DNA of 64,000 nt. It comes from Peptococcaceae bacterium UBA6116 (lineage in GTDB: Bacteria; Bacillota; Desulfitobacteriia; Desulfitobacteriales; Syntrophobotulaceae). Every line of letters starts with the position of its first letter. Within the stretch, counting starts at the first letter, position 1. The stretch spans positions 1 to 64,000 of the forward strand of contig DIWC01000041.1 of assembly GCA_002423425.1 (NCBI GenBank). Reading direction: 5' to 3'. The notes beneath the pieces are model-generated. The model was not told where the DNA came from, ran no database searches, and saw only the letters and a program-made list of their open reading frames with translations. Shown here in pieces: positions 59,631 to 64,000 of the stretch. Both the position numbers and the translations under genes were made by a program.

Positions 59631-62522
59631 ATGAATAAGATTAATGAAATCAATACACTACAGTATCTGGGAAACAAGTCTCGTATTCTGAGCAATATTT
59701 GTGAACCAATACAATCAAATAAAGTGATTAACACCGTTGTGGACCTATTCGCAGGAACTGGGTCTGTCGGTTATGCTCTTAAAGACAATTATAAGGTAAT
59801 CAGTAATGACATTGAATTTTATGCCTACACTCTTAATAAAGCAATATTAAAAGGATGCAGCTTCAATAAGCAAGAAGAAGAAATTTTCTGGAATAAAGTT
59901 GATGAATTACTACAAAACATTAGCATGTCAGTGAAGAATCTTCTCGAGAAAGAGTCTGCCTTTTTTGTGGGGGATGTAGATTTTATTCAATATAAAGAGT
60001 TCTGTGACAATACACCTTCTGTTTTTTGTCCATCGTCTGGATATACCAGGTATAATGAACTTGAACGGTTGGTTAATCAGGTAAAGCCCGGAGGAGGTCA
60101 ATCTCAAGCGGTTGAGTTTCCCTGCCTCTTCTTAACATATTATGCAAATGCTTATTTTGGCATTGCACAATGCTGCCAGATTGATGCCATATGCGGAGTT
60201 ATACATTCATTGAACGACAGCCATCAAAAGGACGTCCTACTGACAGCGTTAATGTCAACTATGAGTTTGACAGCCTCTACAACTACACATTTTGCTCAGT
60301 ATCTTAAAGTGAAAAATAAGTCAACATGTAAAAATCTAATTGACAAGCGTAGATTCAATATTATTGATGGAATGCGCCAGCAGCTTGCGACATATAGAAC
60401 AGATGGACTTCTTGATCAGAAATTTAGTAAAGCTGAATGTTATAATCTCGACTACATTGATTGTTTAAAACAACTTCATCTTAGTTCAAGCACACTGGTA
60501 TATGCTGATCCTCCCTACTTTAAGGAGCATTATTCGCGATATTACCATGTGCTTAATACCCTCTGCTTATATGACTATCCAGATATGGCGATAAACCCTC
60601 AGACGCATAAGTATGCCGTTGGAAGATATCGTGTAGACCGCAATGTATCAGAGTTTGGAAAGCGAGCAACGGCACTTGCTGCTTTTGAAAAACTAATTAA
60701 CTATTGTGCTGATCAGAATGCATGGTTAATGCTTAGTTACTCAGATAATTCTATAGTGAAAATAGAAGATATACAGAGGGTTGCAGAAAGCAGATATAAA
60801 GTACAAGTTAATAAGGTGGAATTGAAGCATTCAAACCAAGGAAGGACATCCAGTTCCAAGGTAGATGAGTATTTATTTTTGTGTTATCCTTCAGTTAGTG
60901 ATGATGACATAACCAAAAAACTTGATGAGATTAAAAAAATAACACCTATCGTCGATAATCCTGCAGGTCTCATGCATAATTACATGGCACGAAAACCTTT
61001 CAATGTTGTTTCAGCTATAATTAATCAGTTTTGCCCGCCAGACGGAACGGTTTTTGATCCCATGTTTGGCTCAGGCACAACATTAATTGAGGCGAGTAAA
61101 CTTGGACGAAGTGCGATTGGAACTGATTTGAATGTTCTGGCATACAAACTCTGTAAGGTTTCTTTAACGAAATGGAATATAGAGAGCATTTCAAGGTTGT
61201 TGGATTTATTTGCCGAAAAGGTGCAAGCGGAATGTGCCTATCTATATCAATACAACACAGAAGGTGAAAACCAAATTATTGAGCGGTGTCATTTTGATCA
61301 AAAGGATGGCAAACTTTTACCGACTGCATATTGGTATAAAAAACTTATTAACGGTAAATGGTCTGGTAGAAAAAAGAAGATAGCAGATGAGAATTTTATT
61401 GAAGGATACAATGATTTGTGCTGTAACACTTTTTTTAATATAGCCGATAAACCTCTTATACCAAATTCGAGAATTGCAATCAAAGAAAACGATACAGTCT
61501 ATAAGTATTTTTGTAACAGAAACCTAAAAGCTTTAGATATTATACTTGATATCTTAAAATCGTACCAAGGAAACCCGGGCTATGATGTGCTTGAACTCTT
61601 AATCTCTTCGGCAATCAATCTCATAAAGTTGTCGGATAAAAAAGCATCAAGTCAGATGCCATACTGGTTACCGAAGACAAACGTTACTTCCCGGAATGCG
61701 ATTATGGTAATAGAAAAAAAAGTTGCTGCTTTCAAGGATGGTTTAACCTATTTGAATGGATGTTGTCAATTATATGATGGCATAGAGGGTCAAGATGGGA
61801 AATTCCTAACAATCAGAAACGAGGCGGCACAAAATATTTCAAAGAAGGACTTACCAGACGGTAGTGTCGATCTGATATTGACTGACCCTCCTTACACCGA
61901 CCAAGTGCCATATATTGAATATAGTCAGATAATATACAATATTCTTAATTGGGATGCTCTGACAGAAGATATTTTAAATAGTGAGCTTGTAGTATCCAAT
62001 GCACCAAGCAGGAAAAAAGACACAGATGATTTTAATGCAGTTTTCTCGTTAATTGTTGAGAGAGCAAGTAAAGCGTTAAGAGATGGTGGCTATTTCGTTA
62101 TGTTTTATCATACATTTGATCTCAAATCATGGAGTAAGATTCTAACACTAATGCAATCATACGGTTTGCAGTATCGACATCAAATACCAAGTGCAACACC
62201 GAGAAAGTCTTTCAAGACAATTATGTCCCCAAACTCAACATTGGATGGTAATTACATTATTGTGTTTCAAAAGACAGATACCAGCCATTGTGCTTGTTTT
62301 AAAGGAACGTTGTTAGAGGCTAAAAATAAAGCTATAGATTGTGCTAATAGAATAATATCGAATGGTCAATCAATAACCACACAAGACTTATATGACTGCG
62401 GAATGTTGAAGAGCGCTTTTGAGGATGGATATCTCGGTATATTGGCAGATGCGTTTTCATCGTTTGCTGAGGTTATAGAAGATGAATTTAATTATACTGA
62501 TGGAATATGGAGGGAGAAATAA
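59631..62522 (+). CDS. Two-module DNA methyltransferase (D12 plus N4/N6-type)
   Basis: 963 residues from ATG 59631, chosen because GAGGG lies nine bases upstream; ATG 59622 is too close. Module 1, about 5-300, is a D12-class adenine methyltransferase (Dam-like): LQYLGNKSRIL, VVDLFAGTGSVGYAL and YADPPYFKEHYSRYYHV. Module 2, about 370-900, repeats the fold: MARKPFNVVSAIINQFCPPD, VFDPMFGSGTTLIEASKLGR and LILTDPPYTDQVPYIEYSQI, with a large insertion. Two different base-modification modules in one chain are unusual. No restriction enzyme is visible yet; the next gene is a third methyltransferase. A phage-defence or DNA-marking cargo is the likely role. Confidence 0.85.
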   Translation: MNKINEINTLQYLGNKSRILSNICEPIQSNKVINTVVDLFAGTGSVGYALKDNYKVISNDIEFYAYTLNKAILKGCSFNKQEEEIFWNKVDELLQNISMSVKNLLEKESAFFVGDVDFIQYKEFCDNTPSVFCPSSGYTRYNELERLVNQVKPGGGQSQAVEFPCLFLTYYANAYFGIAQCCQIDAICGVIHSLNDSHQKDVLLTALMSTMSLTASTTTHFAQYLKVKNKSTCKNLIDKRRFNIIDGMRQQLATYRTDGLLDQKFSKAECYNLDYIDCLKQLHLSSSTLVYADPPYFKEHYSRYYHVLNTLCLYDYPDMAINPQTHKYAVGRYRVDRNVSEFGKRATALAAFEKLINYCADQNAWLMLSYSDNSIVKIEDIQRVAESRYKVQVNKVELKHSNQGRTSSSKVDEYLFLCYPSVSDDDITKKLDEIKKITPIVDNPAGLMHNYMARKPFNVVSAIINQFCPPDGTVFDPMFGSGTTLIEASKLGRSAIGTDLNVLAYKLCKVSLTKWNIESISRLLDLFAEKVQAECAYLYQYNTEGENQIIERCHFDQKDGKLLPTAYWYKKLINGKWSGRKKKIADENFIEGYNDLCCNTFFNIADKPLIPNSRIAIKENDTVYKYFCNRNLKALDIILDILKSYQGNPGYDVLELLISSAINLIKLSDKKASSQMPYWLPKTNVTSRNAIMVIEKKVAAFKDGLTYLNGCCQLYDGIEGQDGKFLTIRNEAAQNISKKDLPDGSVDLILTDPPYTDQVPYIEYSQIIYNILNWDALTEDILNSELVVSNAPSRKKDTDDFNAVFSLIVERASKALRDGGYFVMFYHTFDLKSWSKILTLMQSYGLQYRHQIPSATPRKSFKTIMSPNSTLDGNYIIVFQKTDTSHCACFKGTLLEAKNKAIDCANRIISNGQSITTQDLYDCGMLKSAFEDGYLGILADAFSSFAEVIEDEFNYTDGIWREK

Positions 62523-64000
62523 ATGTATTGGCTACTTGACTATACCCAACAGGAGGAATTACGACAACAAATCATTAATCTTCAGACCACAATCATGCAG
62601 GAACACCGCAGAGAACAAAACGAGCAAGTGTTTCCATTCATAGGCAGGAAAAGCCGTAGTATTGCTACCACTATAATTAACACATTAGTTACAGAAGAAG
62701 GTGTTGTTTGCGATCCTTTTGGAGGATCTGGTACGTTTGCATATGCATCTCTTGATAGTGGGAAGAAGATTCTATTCAATGAATGGGAGCCATTTGCTTT
62801 TCGCCTGTCAACATCTCCATTCAGAGGAGTGCCCAACACCATTGAATACTCACAAGCGTTGTCCTATTTTACGCAGATTGTTGAACCGACAATGTCCACC
62901 ATCTATAAAACACGTTGCCCTAACTGTGGAAAAGAGTTCATGTTTGATGCGATCTTCTTTGACCGGAATCCAGAAGAATTCTATCATCCTATGAGACATG
63001 AACGCATGGGATTAGATGCTGAAAACGTAATTTATCGCTCAAGTAAATATAAATGCGACTGTGGCTGCAAAGAAAAACATTATGATGATTTCGATGAGCA
63101 TGTAAGACTTAATGTTACACAGATAGAATATGAGTTTCCCGATGCCGAACTTATAGAAAATTCAAGGTTGAACTTTACCGCTCCTACATATATAAAGTAT
63201 GAAAATCTTTTTTCTAAGAGACAGAAAATTGCACTTGTTACTATGCGTGATGCGATTGCTCAACTTCCTAATCCAGCAAGAGGTTTCTTTGAGGATACCT
63301 TCTTGTCAATTATCCATCTCGGCAAATATACAGATTATAGAAGCAAGAGTCAGGATAATCATTGCCCGGCAAATCGCCTTAAAGAAACCAATCTATATCA
63401 TAGGTTTTTAGAGAAACTTGAGGAACGAAAATCTTACATTGAATTGCAGAACTTTGATTGCAGCAATATAACCGTATCCAGTAGAGACTTTCGAGAATTC
63501 TTGAGTGGGTTAGAAAATGGTTCTGTTGATTTGGTATTAACTGACCCACCTTATGGTGACAACGCGCAATATTTTGAACATGCGCAGAGAGTCCACCCGT
63601 TTATGAATTACTCGCTAAAAAATGATGAAGAGCGCCTTAGGAAGGAGGTGGTAATAAGCAACGCTCCTATACGAGAGGACAAGCATTCCAAAGAACAGTT
63701 TTTGTCAGATATTGAACATCTTATTACTGAGGCTTATAGAGTAATTAGGCCCCATGGATTTTTAGTGCTTTATTTCAGACCGGAACAACGGGACTGGATA
63801 AGCGATCTGAATAAATTAAAGCATTTTGGCCGTAAACATGGCTTCGAACCACTAATTTCTATTCCAATTGATAATAGGGACCCTTCGATGCGTGTATTAG
63901 CTTCAGCTGCCTGGACCTTTCGTAACGATGTATGCTTCATATTCCTTCGGCTGAATGAAAATGAACGTCGATGGTATGAAGGTGATACTGATGTAGATGA
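62523..64000 (+). CDS. DNA methyltransferase with zinc-ribbon insert, partial
   Basis: 492 codons open to the window edge. It begins one base after the preceding stop, with GGAGGGAG upstream. KSRSIATTIINTLVTEEG and VCDPFGGSGTFAYASLDSG carry motif I near residue 70. A zinc ribbon (RCPNCGKEFMF ... KCDCGCKEKH) follows at about 125-185. VLTDPPYGDNAQYFEHAQ, motif IV, is near residue 340, and IRPHGFLVLYFRP follows. The order I then IV is of the gamma/N6 type, with the long insertion resembling module 2 of the previous gene. So the pair is likely one complex. The 3' end and any nuclease or ATPase partners lie outside. Confidence 0.82.
   Translation, partial: MYWLLDYTQQEELRQQIINLQTTIMQEHRREQNEQVFPFIGRKSRSIATTIINTLVTEEGVVCDPFGGSGTFAYASLDSGKKILFNEWEPFAFRLSTSPFRGVPNTIEYSQALSYFTQIVEPTMSTIYKTRCPNCGKEFMFDAIFFDRNPEEFYHPMRHERMGLDAENVIYRSSKYKCDCGCKEKHYDDFDEHVRLNVTQIEYEFPDAELIENSRLNFTAPTYIKYENLFSKRQKIALVTMRDAIAQLPNPARGFFEDTFLSIIHLGKYTDYRSKSQDNHCPANRLKETNLYHRFLEKLEERKSYIELQNFDCSNITVSSRDFREFLSGLENGSVDLVLTDPPYGDNAQYFEHAQRVHPFMNYSLKNDEERLRKEVVISNAPIREDKHSKEQFLSDIEHLITEAYRVIRPHGFLVLYFRPEQRDWISDLNKLKHFGRKHGFEPLISIPIDNRDPSMRVLASAAWTFRNDVCFIFLRLNENERRWYEGDTDVD

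Noticed and set aside
1..64000. tRNA and rRNA genes
   Set aside because: I looked for cloverleaf-like stretches and rRNA motifs in all intergenic gaps and saw none; a covariance search would be needed to exclude a degenerate one.

Overview
The window reads as chromosome of a low-to-mid GC, spore-forming, anaerobic Firmicute, most like the Peptococcaceae/Desulfitobacteriaceae group (Desulfitobacterium, Desulfosporosinus, Dehalobacter). The support is a pro-sequence-bearing sigma-K, sigma-54, Spo0A-type boxes, MurT/GatD, MazEF, an HdrD-like iron-sulfur protein and a coenzyme-B12-riboswitch-controlled corrinoid cluster. The genus is inference only; no rRNA or other marker gene is present.

Layout. 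1-511: 5' end of an IS3-type insertion sequence, cut by the window edge. 0.6-3.4 kb: zinc phospholipase-like protein, MGDG-synthase-like glycosyltransferase, UppP. 3.5-13.7 kb: AdoCbl riboswitch with terminator, then cobT, cbiA, two divergent cobU paralogues around cobS, cobC, cbiB, cobD, cbiP and cobA. This is the nucleotide-loop, amidation and adenosylation half of B12 synthesis. Fragments of two upper-pathway genes (cbiF and cbiC) remain inside the cluster, and three copies of a structured palindromic repeat sit at its gene ends. 13.9-19.4 kb: asd, a DegT-type aminotransferase, rpoN and an HdrD-like protein. 19.6-28.97 kb: murT-gatD, mazEF, tex, an amidohydrolase and the t6A set tsaE-tsaB-rimI-tsaD. 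29.0-29.15 kb: an intergenic region with three perfect DnaA boxes and two perfect Spo0A boxes. 29.2-36.3 kb: 5-formyl-THF cyclo-ligase, hydrogenase/formate dehydrogenase remnants, an NYN-domain protein, a FabT-like MarR regulator, a degV fragment, an ArsR regulator with a four-domain CoA-disulfide/persulfide reductase, and a PII protein. 36.5-42 kb: CIRCE-groES-groEL, hpt, guaA. 42.2-51 kb (minus strand): TPR-deacetylase, prepilins interleaved with aroB/aroK/aroE, yqeG, a chemotaxis receptor and sigK.

51.2 kb to the right edge is an integrated mobile element just upstream of an intact sigK. It has a large serine recombinase with a TnpW-like small protein, a lone HK97-type major capsid protein, a zinc-ribbon protein, a P4-type primase-helicase followed by a 12-copy 9-bp iteron array, an AlpA-like excisionase, a zinc-finger protein, an Xre regulator and a pair of large DNA methyltransferase genes with three methyltransferase modules (the last runs off the window). 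It looks like a capsid-encoding satellite or integrative element carrying a methylation-based cargo. This is the most likely place for a poorly described system.

A second theme is gene decay. Besides cbiF and cbiC there are recognisable scraps of an HD phosphohydrolase, a HydB/NuoF-like subunit abutting the FdhA C-terminus, degV, a CrtI-like oxidoreductase and possibly a MOSC protein, which suggests a lineage losing pathways. All family assignments are from reading the translated sequence; no search was run.
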